From the NCBI GenBank assembly GCA_030533445.1, contig CM060065.1, positions 4,663,474 to 4,727,473 of the forward strand: a DNA stretch of 64,000 nucleotides, in the 5' to 3' direction. Position numbers and translations under genes: made by a program. Under the pieces are notes generated by a model. That model saw only the letters and a list, made by a program, of their open reading frames with translations, did no database searches and was not told the origin of the DNA. Of this stretch, positions 36,057-49,270 are shown in pieces (position 1 is the first letter of the stretch; every line of letters starts with the position of its first letter). This DNA is from Cyprinodon diabolis (taxonomy: Eukaryota; Chordata; Actinopteri; Cyprinodontiformes; Cyprinodontidae).

Positions 36057-36165
36057 TGTAAGGAACAGGTTTTCTTGTTTAAAGGGCCCCTTTGTCAGCA
36101 GCCTCCAAGACGACATCCTTACATTTTGTTCAAGAACTCTCAATAGCCTTTTTTTCAAAGTCCTC
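35529..36165. repeat. Composite repeat, copy 1: L2 tail plus unknown unit with (GT)n
   Basis: First about 200 bases are antisense L2 UTR (AAGTTTTCTATCTAAGGAAA). From 35731 an unknown unit follows: ATATAACACAGTGTGTTATC, CCAGGCCT-GAGGGAAGT, GATGAGTAGGAGAATATTTA, GGCAGCAG, (GT)n, then CTTGTTTAAAGGG and CCAAGACGA. The same order recurs at 42200-42842, so this is either a dispersed family or a duplicated segment. Confidence 0.75.
36016..36055. repeat. (GT)n microsatellite
   Basis: About 20 GT dinucleotides inside the composite repeat. The paralogous position at 42720 has only about eight. Confidence 0.95.
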
Positions 36166-36817
36166 CTTTGAAAAACCCTGAAAGAGAGGAGCAACAATAA
36201 GAGATTCCAGCTACCAGAGAGTGTGTGCTGAATGACAGAAGAGCTTTAAACAACACAGAAGCACCAGAAGAGAAAAAAAGGTGAAGTGGATATGCAACCT
36301 GGCTATACTGCTGTTTCAGAAACATCACAGCAGGAGCAAACTGGGCAACCTTACATCGATCCAAGAACATAGACATTTCCAAATACTGAACAGTGTATGA
36401 AAACCTTATGACTTTGGATCAGATCTGGTCTTTTAGATAAGCAACTTTAATTCTACACTTGGACTTTCCTCTAAAAACCCAAATTATTCCCCTAAACTAC
36501 CATTCTTACAGTTTAAACTACAATTCTCCCCAATGCTTTGGAAATGTATGTAACCTTCTGGATTTGCAAACAGATATTTTAGAATAATCTTAAAAAGAAA
36601 TATATAATTCTGGCATATAGTTGTCCTAACAGGAGGAGATGATTGGTCAGATGTGATGACAGCATCTAAAGGTCTGGTTTGAACCTCTGAGTGAAATCAG
36701 TTTGGCACAAAGCTCAGCTTTAATCATCATCTGCAGACAGGCAGGAAACACGTGGGCTGTTCAGGAAATAATCACATAGGCACATGTGTATATCTCTGCT
36801 TCCCATTCACTACTTAA

Positions 36818-36821
36818 CCCC

Positions 36822-36852
<31 letters not shown>

Positions 36853-36857
36853 ACAGA
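36818..36857. repeat. Poly-C and (AC)n simple repeat
   Basis: A run of about 22 C is followed directly by ACACACAC. Probably prone to sequencing or assembly error. Confidence 0.9.
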
Positions 36858-37782
36858 CAGTAACTGGCACATGTGCACAAATCACTTCAGGGAGCTGACA
36901 TGGTCACAATTTATTTCTTTACGTCTGCTGCTTGAAAGCTGATCTTTGCTGAAGGATTAACTGATATTACAGAATTTCATCTCACCCACCCGGACTTAAT
37001 ACCAGTAGTATTTACCAACCACTCACTGCCTGTGTGTGTGTTGTCGCATCAGCGTGGTCGGTCATATGTGTGTGTTTAAATGGGAGAAAAGACGTAACTC
37101 TCCTGAGTGTGAACTGAAGCACTTCAGGCCAGCAGTGGACATCTGCAAGAAAAAGCCTTTGTTTGCCTTCGTGTCTCTAATGAACAGAGCAACATTACGG
37201 CATGTCAGCAAAGCTCTCTCTCTCTCTTCCACACTATAAAGTCATCTTTACACATGTCTTTTGTTATCTCAAGGCTTCAGAGGAACTGTGCTGACCTACT
37301 GATGTGCTGCAGCTTTTTCCAACTAAGGGAGGGGGGGGGGTTGATAAACCACAGGGATCAGGATCAAGCCATTGCAGTGGAGAGGGAGGAAGATGAAGCT
37401 CCTTTTTGGTTACGGATAGGGTTAAGTTGGGTTATTTTAAAACTCTGGATGCAAAGAAAACCAATTTTAAACAGTGTCAGCTAAAATAATCCCTGATTAA
37501 AAATGTCCAACACTACCCCCACAGTGACTTTTAATCTCAGAGAGGCATGTGAGATTGCCAGGGCAGGTCTGAGTCTGTAGTGCAGAATATCATGCCCAAA
37601 AGTCCAACATCTTCACCAAAAAAGGTTTTTTACACAACATTGTTTTTCTCATTAAGAATATTTGTATTCAGGCCTTTCGACACATGTAGATGACGACCCA
37701 AATAATCCACACATACAAAGCAGGAAAGTAAACCAGTTCGGCAATGTGCTGGTAAAGTTTCTTAGTCATCTATGAGATAGTC

Positions 37783-38165
37783 ATTCCAAAAAAACGTAAA
37801 AAACAATCCACTGGAATTGTTTTCCAAGTTTTGAAGATGTTTTGCTTCCCATCCAGGAAGCTTTTTCAATTTAAAATGGACAAGCAGGTCTACACCTTTG
37901 GAATCCAGGTCGTTTGCCTTCTTTTGTCAGCCTGTAATGCCCGAAGAAGGAAAGAAAGAACGACCCACATTCCAGATTAGTGGACCTGTTCTTCTGTTTC
38001 AATTTGCATAGTTTCTAAACAAAAACAAGGCTTTTCTGGGCTACTGTACAAACTCAAGGCTATTTATGAAATTTTGAATTGAAGAGGCTTCCTGGATGGG
38101 ATACAAAATATCTTCAAACTTGGAAACAAAGACCAGTGGACTGTTTTTTATAACTTTTTTGGGGA
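37783..38165. mobile_element. Foldback MITE, copy 2
   Basis: The left arm contains ATTCCAAAAAAACGT, CAATCCACTGGAA and TTGCTTCCCATCCAGGAAGC. The right arm reads GGCTTCCTGGATGGGATACA, ATCTTCAAACTTGGAAAC and CCAGTGGACTG, its near reverse complement. Arms exceed 100 bases. More complete than the copy at 702-1090. Confidence 0.7.
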
Positions 38166-38514
38166 AATTCAGAAATGGTACTGTTGTCCATATTTGGAAA
38201 AATTATTAAACACATCAGAAAAATATAGAAAACCAAGAATATAGCAGAAATTTGTCAGTTATTACAATAATTTTTTTAAATGTTTTAAAATATGACAAGG
38301 CTGAAACTGCATCATGCCAGCTTTATGTTTGAAAAGGTAAATAAAGCATTAAGGTCCCACTTTAAAGCCAAACTACATTGCTAGCTTAACTATTTAAGAT
38401 TATTTACAGGACTCAGATCTTATTTTAGAAAATTCAACATCAAAATGTGCACTTTGCTTGTTATTTCACTTCACAGTCAGTCATTAAGCCCACTTCTCAT
38501 AATCCATGTCAGTC

Positions 38515-39228
38515 AGGATTTAATTAAATTAAAGGAAGTTTATTTCTAAAGCACCAAGTGACATTATGTCATCACAGGTCACTTTATAGATCCAGATGAA
38601 TCAGATCATCTGGTCAAGTTAAAGGTTCAAAGTTTCTATCTAAGGAAAACCAGCTGATTTAGTCACTGATATCACAGGATTTCCTCCATGACGAGCAGCT
38701 GAGGCAGCAGATGTTGATTCTTTTTTATGTTAGAGAAGATAACGGTAAATAAGGTTCCACAGGTTGTTTTGTCTTGGAAAGAAACATTTAAACAGATGAG
38801 CTTCGAGCCAGTTGTTAAGTTAAAAAGTGTAAGAGATTGAACTTAAAAATTCTACAGAAAGGGAGAATAGAGATACTATAGAATGAAGCAGAAGGATGAA
38901 ATAGGGGTCTCTATGTCCTCCAGCAGTCTAAGCCTATAGCAGCATAACTATAGAGACAGCTCAGGATAACCTGAGCCATTCTAACTATAAGCTTTATCAA
39001 AAAGGAAAGTTTTAAGCCTAGCCTTAAAAGTAGACAGTGTCTGCCTCACGGACTAAAACTGGTAGTTGGTTCCACAGGAGAGGAGCCTGATAACTAAAAG
39101 ATCTGCCTCCCATTCTACTTTTAGAAATTCTAGGAACCACTAATAAACCTGCAGATTGAGAGCGAAGTGCTCTGTTAGGAACATAAGGAACAATCAGATC
39201 TCTGATATAAGATGGAGCTTGGTTATTC
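38515..39228 (-). repeat. L2 LINE fragment (3' UTR and ORF2 end)
   Basis: The antisense copy begins with a degenerate tail (GGAAGTTTATTTCTAAAGC). After a divergent stretch (about 38690-38860) it resumes with AAGCCTATAGCAGCATAACT and the ORF2 C-terminus ([19 protein letters not shown] readable on the minus strand, 39024-39200). It is truncated near GATGGAGCTTGG. This shows the uninterrupted target into which the Gypsy element inserted in the other copy. Confidence 0.8.
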
Positions 39229-39626
39229 AATCTACTTTGGTTGCAGATCTCCACAGTGTAGACAGATTTGGCTGGGATTAGTTCACTCTGATCGTTGGGT
39301 TTTGCTTTGTGGTTTAAAGATGTAAGGAGGTTTGATAGATCCTGGATGAGGTCCCTGAGCTGGAATCCAAACCTAACTATTCACTTCTAACATGATTATA
39401 TGTCATCAGATATTTTTGGTACCATGAAGGTAAACATATTACCAGTATAAATTATTATATCTCTCAATGCTACCCTACCCAGCTTGACATGAAGAAAAAA
39501 CTGCATTTTCTTCCTCAAAATAAGTTAAAATCACTCTATATTTACACTACTGTTTGTCGTAATTATTTTACCATCACCAACTGTAATATGTGTTGTTGTT
39601 TTTTCCTTCATCTACGTCTTTTCCAG

Positions 39627-39738
39627 GTACGAGTTGTTATTGTTGATGAGAACGACTGCGTTCCAGAATTCCTGCAGTCAATCTACAGCACGGATGGTGT
39701 ACCAGAGACGGTCACAACAGCCACCTCCTTGTTGCAAG
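39627..39738 (+). CDS. Type III cadherin, exon C
   Basis: The acceptor CTTTTCCAG ends at 39626, phase 0, matching exon B. The donor GTCAGA begins at 39739, leaving one base of a split codon. It encodes VRVVIVDENDCVPEFLQSIY, closing one EC repeat with a near-canonical calcium-binding linker (DENDCVPEF instead of DxNDNxPxF), then the start of the next repeat (VPETVTTATSLLQ). The split codon plus exon D gives valine, continuing LLQ-V-SANDCDSG. At 112 bases it is the shortest of the four exons. Confidence 0.87.
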
Positions 39739-42162
39739 GTCAGACATCCAAACGTTTCATGCAGGTTTTTTTTCTTTTTTCTAAATAATGATAAAATGTT
39801 TGATGCTTTAAGAAAGAAGTTTATCAAACCTAAGTCTCTGACTTGGGTAAGACCTAAAGCTTAGTGTAATGTTAATCTGTAAGACGCAGTGTTTATGGAA
39901 ATGTGTTCATATTTGTTTGAAAAGAAAAGAAGAAATTCAGCAAAAAAAATCTCTGAATGTCAGACATTTTAAGACCAACCTTATTTCATACAACAATAAA
40001 TAATTTTATTTAGTAAGGCTTAGTACGTTTAATTAAACTTTGCCAGAGTTGGGGATTAAACCTTTCTTCTCAGAATATTGCTTTGAGAGCAATAATGTTA
40101 ACGTGAAAGCCTAAAATGAAGAGCTTCTAAAACAGGCATCTTACAGCAGAAAACAAAAATTGCTAAATCATTTACATGCTGATTCCTTGTTTCTCTTTTA
40201 ATTAACATAAATATATTAATTCCCGTACAGAGAGCTTAGGATCTCAAATCAGAGCCTAGTTCTGGCTTCCCCGTGTTATTGGTGGAAACCTTTGAACTGG
40301 CTATTTTAGGTCATGGTCGTTCATGATTACTTAAAACGGTGGATATTTCGAGAAGTGTGCTTTATTTTATCAATCTGAATTCAGACTAATTAAACTTTGT
40401 CTTAGAGTGTATTTTAAGTTAAAGCCTTTTCTCTCGTTGATTTAGATTTGGGCCCTGAACTCACAATTTGGATCTATTTCTGCCCCCATCAGGTGTTACC
40501 AGTTTCCTGGAGCTTCTTAAATAGCTTCTTCTCTGAGTCACATTTCTCAGCATCAAGACAAAAAAAAAAATAAACAAAAAAAAAATACCAAAAAAAGCCA
40601 AGTTATAGAGAACATCGTTCAGGCTTTTCTAGAGTTGGCGCCGCCTAAAGGAAGGAAAAGGCGCTTAGAGGGAACACAGAGGTTGCTGCTTTCCCTCTGA
40701 ACAGATTATCATTTCTTTTATGTTTAGGTAATAGTTGATTACATTTGATATTTCCTAACTTAAATCAGAAGATTAGCATTAGCAGTTGCCTTTTGTACTC
40801 TGGAGGAGGACATAAATTTGCAGCTGTAAGATGATGACAGGTAGGACCCATCATTGACTGGAGGCAGGAAATGTATTAATGGCTTCACTTTTTTGATGCC
40901 TGCTCTTTAAAATCATTTGTTATTATTCTGCTAATGAGGGATTATCATCATCCTCTTCACCGTTGACACAGTCATCAGATTTTAACAGGGTCATCCTGTT
41001 AAAGAAAATACATTTTTGTTAGTTTAAAGTGTGTTTTTTGTTGTTCCTGCTTCTTCATCTCTCAATACAAAGGATTTTGCTATAATTGTCTCTAACATGA
41101 TCTGTTTGTTTTTGTTTGTTTTGTGAGTTGAAGCTATGTTTGTATCAAGGGATTTGGGAATTTTCTGGCCTTATTAAGTGGATAAGAGCAAAGGAGAAAA
41201 GATAATTGGTGAAGTATGAATAAAACTGAGGCCCGTCCTTTTCACTTCTTGTAAATAAACACTTATTTTATTCCACTTCAGTAACTTCCAGCTAAAGGTT
41301 AAATTTGTCAGCAGTTAAGGACTGTGTGCTAATAAACTCTTCACCTGTTTCAAAGGACGATGTGGTCCAAGACTTGATTTAGACTCATATTTCACATTTT
41401 GTCGGTTTGTAGGCTTTCTACCTATAGAACAATCTTTAAGTAAATGTGCATTCAAAGTGTGAGGGAGTTTCTGGATGGGGTTGTGAGATGTGCGATGTAG
41501 GAGGCACAGTTTGGTGCCATTAACAGGTGCACAAAGGAGGCGAGAAATTCCCCCTCCTGTGCTCCTGTGCGTGCTCACACACGTGCTCACTGGTTTGTTC
41601 GTGACTTGGGAAAGAATGATCTGTTAACCGTGTGAAATCAGTAACATTAGACTTTAGCTGCTGGATAAAAAAGGCTGGAAACCTCAAGTAAATAGTTTGT
41701 TTCTGCAGTTTTAAAGTTTCACAGGAATATCTTCAAGAGTTTCTTTAGTCAAAGAGCCTTTATCCTGCAAAATCCACTCAAAGCTTTAAACTGTGTCTAA
41801 TGTTCTTCCTTCATCAGAATAAAACTCTTAGTGATATTTATTTGATTCCCGCATCTCTGATTAATCCTTATTAGCACTGATGTGTGAGATGCAGCCCCTC
41901 CATGACCTGTAGAAACAAGAAGATGGAGAATATCGACAGAAGAAGGCTTCCTCCAGGAAGCGGCAAGCTTAACCGAGCTGCGCCTGCACTGTTGACCAAT
42001 GGCCACCTTCTCTGATCAGGGAGAGGTGATGTGAGGTAGATCTCCATGATTCAGATGAAGAGACTCTACTAGCAGCTGATGTACACAAAGCAGCAGCCTC
42101 TGTTTTGTATGATACAGCAATTGGGTGAAATTGAAATGAAAATAAAGTTGTCTCTGTAAAAA

Positions 42163-42842
42163 GATTCAATTCAGTTTATTTATGTAGCCACAAGTCACAA
42201 CACATGTCATACAGCCAAATTGATTCAAAGTTTTCTATCTAAGGAAAACCAGCTGATTGCATTGACCTGTAGACTCAAATGCAATCCCTCACACTAAGCA
42301 TGCTTGTAGCGACAGTGGAGAGGAAAAACTCCCTTTTAACAGGAAGAAACCTCTAGCAGAATCACGCTCAGTGTGAACGGCCATCTGCCGAGGCCGACTG
42401 GGGTTCAAATTGTTATTGTATAACACAGTGTGTTATCGTAGTAGTAATATATTAAGTTTATCATCCAGGCCTGGAGGGAAGTATGGGACTCTCTGCAGCC
42501 CTATGGACCCGGCTCTGGATGAGGTGGGAGACGATGAGTAGGAGAATATTTATATTTATTTAATAGGATTTTTGTCCGGGGGTTTCGGCCCCTCTCTTCA
42601 GGCTCTCTTTAAATAAGTCATAGTAGAAAATTTGTATGTCAGATAACGTGTTAAGAGCAAATTACAAACATTGCTGTGGGCTGAGGTGAGCTCCAGAATA
42701 AAAAAAAAGGCAGCAGGCATGTGTGTGTGTGTGTGTTTGTCTGTAGGGAGCAGAATTTCTTGTTTAAAGGGTCCTTTTTCCGCAGCCTTCAAGACGATAC
42801 CTTTAAATTTTGTCCAAGAACTAGCAATGGCTTTTTTTCCCC
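42163..42842. repeat. Composite repeat, copy 2: L2 tail plus unknown unit
   Basis: Antisense L2 tail 42163-42410 (GATTCAATTCAGTTTATTTA), then from 42411 the same unknown unit as at 35731: TATAACACAGTGTGTTATCG, GATGAGTAGGAGAATATTTA, GGCAGCAGGCATGTGTGTG. It has an extra insert GTCCGGGGGTTTCGGCCCC near 42573 that is absent from copy 1. Confidence 0.75.
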
Positions 42843-42844
42843 AA

Positions 42845-43067
42845 AGTTTTCTAAGGAAAACCAGTTGATTGCATCAACTCATTGACTGGAAGGCAATCCC
42901 TCAAATCAAAGATTCTGCAGAGTGGCAGAGATAGAGATTGAATGAAGCAGATTGATGAAAAAGGGATCCGTATGTCCTCCAGAAGTTTAAGCCTATAGCA
43001 GCATATCTATAGAGATAGCACAGATAACCTGAGCCACTCTAACTATAAGCTCTATTAAAAAGGAAAG
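42845..43067 (-). repeat. L2 3' UTR fragment
   Basis: AAGGAAAACCAGTTGATTGC, then a jump to AAGCCTATAGCAGCATATCT and GAGCCACTCTAACTATAAGC. Internally deleted, antisense; it directly follows the composite repeat, which may therefore be an insertion into this L2. Confidence 0.75.
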
Positions 43068-45589
43068 AGCCATATTTCATAACTGAATGATACGTATGTA
43101 ATGCTGAAGGCAATATTTCATCATATCGTAAAGGAGACATTAAAAGGCAAAAAAAAGCAGATACAGGAACTGAAAAGAGAAGCTCCCAATTCTTCATTTT
43201 ATTTTGTCTGGTCCAGTGCTGCATCTAAAACTAAACCAAGCCCAAACCGAAACCCAATGCTGCAGAAAGAATTGGTGGCAAGCTAAGGCCAGTCATGTGT
43301 TAGCGTATTCATTATCTGTTCTCACCATGAGATCGGTCTAACATGTACAGGCAATATCTGGAGGATCTAGGAAAAGGCTAACTGCGTTACCAGGCAAGCC
43401 AGGTTTAGAAGACTATTATATGGATAAGAACGTTCAAATTGTATGATAGACCAAAGCTTTTACAGCCTGTGGTTTGATTGCACAAGAAGAAATAATTAAT
43501 CTGACAAAATAATTCAATGTTTTTCATTATTAATTCACATCACCTACTTGAACTGTTAGAAGCAAAGGTAATTAGATGAAATCACATCATAAAGCTTATT
43601 GGTTAGGTCAGCATTTGGCTCATCTCACACAAAATCATTGGTTCACTGCTCCTTAAAACCTTTGAAATGTAAATACTTTGGGTAGCTGTAGGGGGTTGGG
43701 AGCAGACTTAAGGAGAAGAGGAGCATGTCTCGGGATAGAAATGTGTTTATTTGGGGAGAATTTCATTTGTTTTCCATGATAATTTGCAGCCTGACAAAAT
43801 AAAGTTCTTAAACATATTGGATCTAGTTATTTGCTCCCTGGAGTTTCTATTAGTTCAGATGTTGTACTTTCCTCGTCTGTTGGGAGAGCCTGACAATCAA
43901 CATGCTTGATGGAACTTGATGGACGTGTATTCTTTGAACGTTGTGTGTTGGAGCCATGGATTCAAAATGTAGGACAGTTTATCCCCAGAGCCGTGGCTTA
44001 GAGCCACTGTCGTGGCTCCTCAGGTTAACCGGGGCCTCTGGTCTTCTCTACAGGGACGCAGCACAACAATCCTGATGCAAGATTCCAAAAAGGTTTTCTG
44101 ATAAATGCTCACACAGCTCAGAGGGGTAGAAATCTGTACTTAGTAAATTAAATATTGACTCCTGTGCCTTGTGGTTAGCTGCTGTGTGCTGTTAAGACTC
44201 AGACACCACTATTACCGTTCATTTTTCACCTATCATCAGTGGATGCCAGGTAGTTCATCACTTTGCAGCAGAGTAGCTGCTGCATTTCAGCTGCAGTTCA
44301 CAATCTTTTCAGTTCTTGTAAGCAGCCATGGTCTGCAGCGTAAACACACCAACATTTACTTGGTCAAACTTCTAACTCTGCCTTCAGTTTTAGTTCCTCA
44401 CATTAGAGACAATGGAGGAAAAAACAAAACATTTCCAGCTTGACTTGAGCTCTGTATGCCAATCATTCCTCCTGATCGGTGCTGCTGTACAGGTGAATGG
44501 AACTGCTGTAAAGATGAAGTTACAGTTCTTATTGATTGCTTCGACACAGCACATTTTTTAAAACAGTTAAGGCAGAGGCCTAAACTGTGGCACCATTGGT
44601 CAAAAATGACACATTTTGTTTTCAAAAGGCTCAAACTCTACTATAGAACTATACTCTTCAGAACAGGTTGGACTCTTTGTTCAGCCTCTCTAAGTGAAAG
44701 GCCATCACAACCACAGGATAAATCACAGTTGTCCGAATTTCATCGCTGACGTGAGCCCTTTCAAGTTTAATCCCTTCAGTTCTAGTTGTTGTGGTGTTTT
44801 AATTTGTTGAGTTGTTTGAGTTCTTGAGGTGGTGTAGTTGTTGAGGGGTTTGGGTTTTTGAGGTTTTTAAGTTGTTACAGGGTTTTAATTTTCTGTTTCT
44901 TATAATGAGCCAGTGACACCATTGTAGTTATTTTGCTGTTGATCCCCTTCTTAATTCGTTCTCACACCGGCTCCACACTATTGTCCGCTCCATCAGTCCA
45001 TCCTCAATGCTTTTGAAATCTACCACTTTACTGTGGGCGCAGCCCAGAGTCCCAGATGCTGCAGCCCCAGAGGCAGTTTAAGTAGAAACAGGAATAGGTG
45101 GATCACATTAACGGTAACGAGAAACTGGGCGGAGTTAGACAGGTGAATGAAATGAGAAGTCCAGCCAGTTATCAGCGCCAAGATCATGACACATAGATCC
45201 TGTTAATTTTAATAAATTGCGTTTATTAATGATAATTTTAAGAAATCATTTTTCATATGGACTTATTTCTACAATTATTTCTCTAAAAGAAACTGAACAG
45301 GTTTTGTTCCCTTAAAATCAGAACATCTTTTCTCTGACATCATTCCCTCAGTGGAAAAAATTATTCATGTAATAAAAAGTATTTTTCAAAGCAACTGAAC
45401 AAGTCATTATGTATTTGCGGACCCATCTGTTGGAAGATATGGCTGTATAAGAAGAGCTCTGATGTATGACATACAGTATTCGAGTGATTTTTAAAATTAT
45501 TTTAGAAATTGGTTTGCTGTTTTTCTTTGTTTATAATCTAACAGTGCTGGTTTAGAGACTCAAAATAAAACATTCATATTGTGCATATT

Positions 45590-45925
45590 TGTTTCAGTTT
45601 AATTATATAATGCCAATTTACACTACATGTACCAGATCATACAGTCAAATTGATTTAGTTTTCTATCTAAGGAAAAGCTGTTGCATCGACTCATTGACCA
45701 GGCTCAGTGTGAGCGGCAATCTGCCGAGGCCGATTGGGGTTCAAGGAGACAGAAGCAGACAGATGAAGCTACTATGAGGAAAAGCAGAGAGAGCAGAATG
45801 CCAGAGATTGAAATAACAAATTCTGCAGACTGGGAAAAGAGAGATTGAATGATGTCCTCCATGTCCTCCAGCAGTCTTAGCCTATAGCAGCCTAACTATA
45901 GAGATAGCTCAGGGGCTATCTCTAT
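45590..45925 (-). repeat. L2 3' UTR fragment, diverged
   Basis: Starts TTTCAGTTTAATTATATAAT and has TTCTATCTAAGGAAA, then GGCTCAGTGTGAGCGGCAAT and TCTTAGCCTATAGCAGCCTA. Several internal deletions; truncated near CTCAGGGGCTATCTC. Confidence 0.75.
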
Positions 45926-47276
45926 AGTTACAAATTTGGGGACAACTTCTTTAACCCCTCAAATGAAATGATGGAAAACCTTTTCAATATCTCTATAGCT
46001 CATATTATTATGCAACCATCCAATTGTTCAGTTCGGTCTCTGTCCTTGCTTTTAAATAAGGACTGGTTTTCCAGTGAAGTAAATTTAGTTCATGGCAGGA
46101 AAAGCTTCCAGCTTTAAAACGTACATATTAGGGAAGCATGACTCAAAATGTGGGGCTGCTTTGAGTCCTGCTTCTGGTTTATATCAGTAATTCAACAATC
46201 AAACCCTCCTCAGAATGGCTGTACAGTTTATTACATGTTTTTGGTGATGAACTCAAAGTCTTTGACAATGGAAGGCCTATGGTACATCACCCTAATCTTT
46301 GGAATAGCTTGGGGTTTCCTAGTTTATGAAGAAATAAATATGAGCTGAGAAACGTGGAGGACCTGACTTGTAAAAGTCCGAGGTACAATAGAGTTACTCT
46401 TTGAAGCAACTAAGCTTTCAACCACCTTCTGAAATGTTTCTCTGCAGTTCCTGAATTATTCAGGAAGTAGAACTGCGGGTGGCAGTGAAGATGATGACCT
46501 AAAGCTATGGCAGCTGTGTCAAAGATGACAAAGCTGGAGCAAACAATGGAAAACTTTCTAACTTTGCTGTTGGATCCTATTGGGTTTCCCTGTAGACTGA
46601 GTGGATGCCTCTTCCTGCTGTAGAAAGTAGCTGCATGCTGTCTGAACTCATTACTTTACCTCACCAGACCCATTTATCTCTCTAAGATGCATGTCTGCTG
46701 GTGGTAATATGCAGCATCGGGCTCTCTATGTGGCAGCCTACTGACATCAGAAGTAGGGAGTGATGCTGCATTCCCACTGGAAAACTGGCTGCTACTGGCC
46801 GCAGCAGTGTTTGATAATGAAATCTGTCCACTTCAATGTGTTTAATGGAAATCAATGGTCCCACATCAAGGAAAGACATTTCGATATGGAATTTGATTAA
46901 AATATGAAAACAGATGAAAATGAATTGAATAAACATTATAGAAGGATAGGGCCGCTGGAAGTCATTTTCAACAGGGGGTGCTCTGAAAATATATTTTTTA
47001 TTTTTTTGTTGGACAAAAGACCTATGACCCTATAGGTGTATTTATAATACCATGAATAAAAATAGATAAAACGATTGAGATTCACTGTCATATACACCTC
47101 AGTGCACAAAACCACAGTCTGTAACCCACAAACATCATCAGTTCTCAGGTCAATATATTTACTAATAATTAAACTTCACAATAACACTATAACTACATAG
47201 ATTGCATCAGCTGGCATAAACCTGAGTCACTGTGTTTATGCCACGTGACTCTATTAGCTCCAAAACCTTTTAATTT

Positions 47277-47735
47277 TCAATTCCATTCAGTTTATCTATA
47301 TAGCGCCAATTCACAACACATGATGTCATCGCAAGGAACTTTAGAGTTCACCAGATCACACATTCAAGTTGATTCAAAGTTTTTTAGTTGATTGCATTGA
47401 CTCGTAGACGCGAAGGAAATCCCCCACACTAAGCATGTTGTAGCGACAGTGGAGAGGAAAAACTCCCTTTTAACAGGAAAACCTCCAGCAGAACCAGGCT
47501 CAGTGTGAGCGGCCATCTGCTGAGGCCGACTGGGGTTCAAGGAGAAAGACAGCCAGGCAGACGAGCTCTGAGCCAGCTCCTATGTCAGAGGATGAAGAGA
47601 GCACATCCAGCCAGTCACAGTCAGAGAAACAGGGCTGCACTGAAAAACAGGCCAAGCTCCAACATCTACTGTATAAACAAAGGTGTTGATGGCAGCAGCA
47701 CAGCTGATATTTCTCTCCAGGATGGAGTCACAGGC
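47277..47735 (-). repeat. L2 3' UTR fragment
   Basis: Begins CAATTCCATTCAGTTTATCT and the ATAGCGCCAATTCACAACAC tail. It continues through GACAGTGGAGAGGAAAAACT and ends near CTCTCCAGGATGGAGTC. Antisense and 5'-truncated. Confidence 0.85.
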
Positions 47736-48062
47736 AAACATTTTTACGCAAACAACAAACAAGTAATGTAAACGTTATGGAACAGTTCTCCATTACACAA
47801 AGAACAAAGGATCACTAGGGTGAACTTGTTTTGATTAGGCCTCAAAATAATGAAATTAAAATCCAAATATATTTAATATTAAAATAAAAAAAGGCTAAAT
47901 ACTTTGTAGGATGCATCCAACCACTGTAGGAGAGGGACTCTCCAGGAATGTGCTTGTGGACCTCTAGTCATTATGAAACACATGTCTAGCTTCTTTTTGG
48001 TTTGGAATAAATTATGTTTTAGGTCAATTACCCCCTAAAATAGAAGCAGGGCATAAAATGTA

Positions 48063-48382
48063 CAGTAGCAGCCACTCAAAATGGCCCTTCCCAGTCAAGG
48101 CCAGCTGAATGGCATTCCACTTCCCTGCAACTCCCAGCGAAATCCTTTCCACCTTCCAGCCACTGGACTGGCCCCCCCTTGCATATTTTGTTACTCTGAC
48201 TCCACCCTTTCACTGAATTACAGAGTCTGACCAGGAGATGACACTTCTCTTTAGATCTTAATGTCCACGAATCATGACAGAAAGAATATTTTAGTACAAA
48301 GATTGATGTTAAAAAAGGAATTGTAGGGGACCAGCCAGGGGCCCATCAAGGACAGTGGGGAAATGTTCAATGGCTTCTACTG
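48063..48382. mobile_element. TA-flanked CAGT-ended MITE, copy 2
   Basis: TA (48061-48062), CAGTAGCAGCCACTCAAAAT; right end CAATGGCTTCTACTG followed by TA (48383-48384). 320 bp, opposite in orientation to the copies at 1803 and 50383, sharing the GACCAGGAGATGA and CATCAAGGA-type blocks. No coding sequence. Confidence 0.7.
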
Positions 48383-49089
48383 TAACAAATAGTCAATGAT
48401 GTCAGCAATCTGATTTAACAGTGACTCAGTGAATATGGGTCCAGCTGTTTTACAAACAGATCTGTGGAGACAAGCTCATAGGTCACTCAGATCAGCTGAT
48501 TTTTAGTGTTACATAGCATTAAATCACAACTCAATTCATCCCTTCTAATGATGGTAAATGAACCTTTGGCTGAATCGTATTCCCCTCTGGTCAGGACCAG
48601 AAACGATCTTACTGGGTGGCAGATGGCTCCAGTCTCTCCTGTCCAGAGGCCACATTGGCAGCATGCTGCAGAATCAAACCATCATAGAAGCAGGAAGAGT
48701 TGGCCTCTATTCTTCAACCCTGGGGATCATTTCACAGAGGGCCCATCATGGTGCTATCTCTCTTTCAGCAATGGCATTTGGCTCTTTAGGCTGATGACGC
48801 TGTCAGCAAACTGCCCTCTATGCCGACATCGAAAACAAAGAGTCTTTAGTATCGTATTGTATTTGAATTGTATTAAGTATAGCTGGATTTAAGAAAATGA
48901 ATCCCTCACAGACAACCTGATGTCTCCTCTGTGAACATTGGAGAAACGTGACCTTGCTTATCAAAATTGGATCATGGTCATCTAGAAAACGCCTTTTTTT
49001 CTAAAAATCTGAACATTTTACTTTCTAATAAAAATGTCATTTTCAGGTTTCCTTTAGCTATTGCTCAGAGCTTCTATGTTCCTTTTCTA

Positions 49090-49270
49090 TGTCTGCTTCT
49101 GCCTCCTTGAACCCCAGTCAGCCTCAGCAGATGTCCACTCACACTGAGTCTGGTTCTGGTTCTGATGGAGGTTTCCTGTAAAGTCAATGACTGGATGATC
49201 TGAATAATCTGGATCTAGAACGTGACCTGAGATGTAAAATAAAATGTAATTATAAACTGAATTGAATGAA
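49090..49270 (+). repeat. L2-like 3' tail fragment
   Basis: Plus strand: CCTTGAACCCCAGTCAGCCT, GTCAATGACTGGATGATCTG, TAAACTGAATTGAATGAAAT. Same subfamily as 9030-9295, with the GTAGCGACAGTGG block deleted. Confidence 0.7.
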
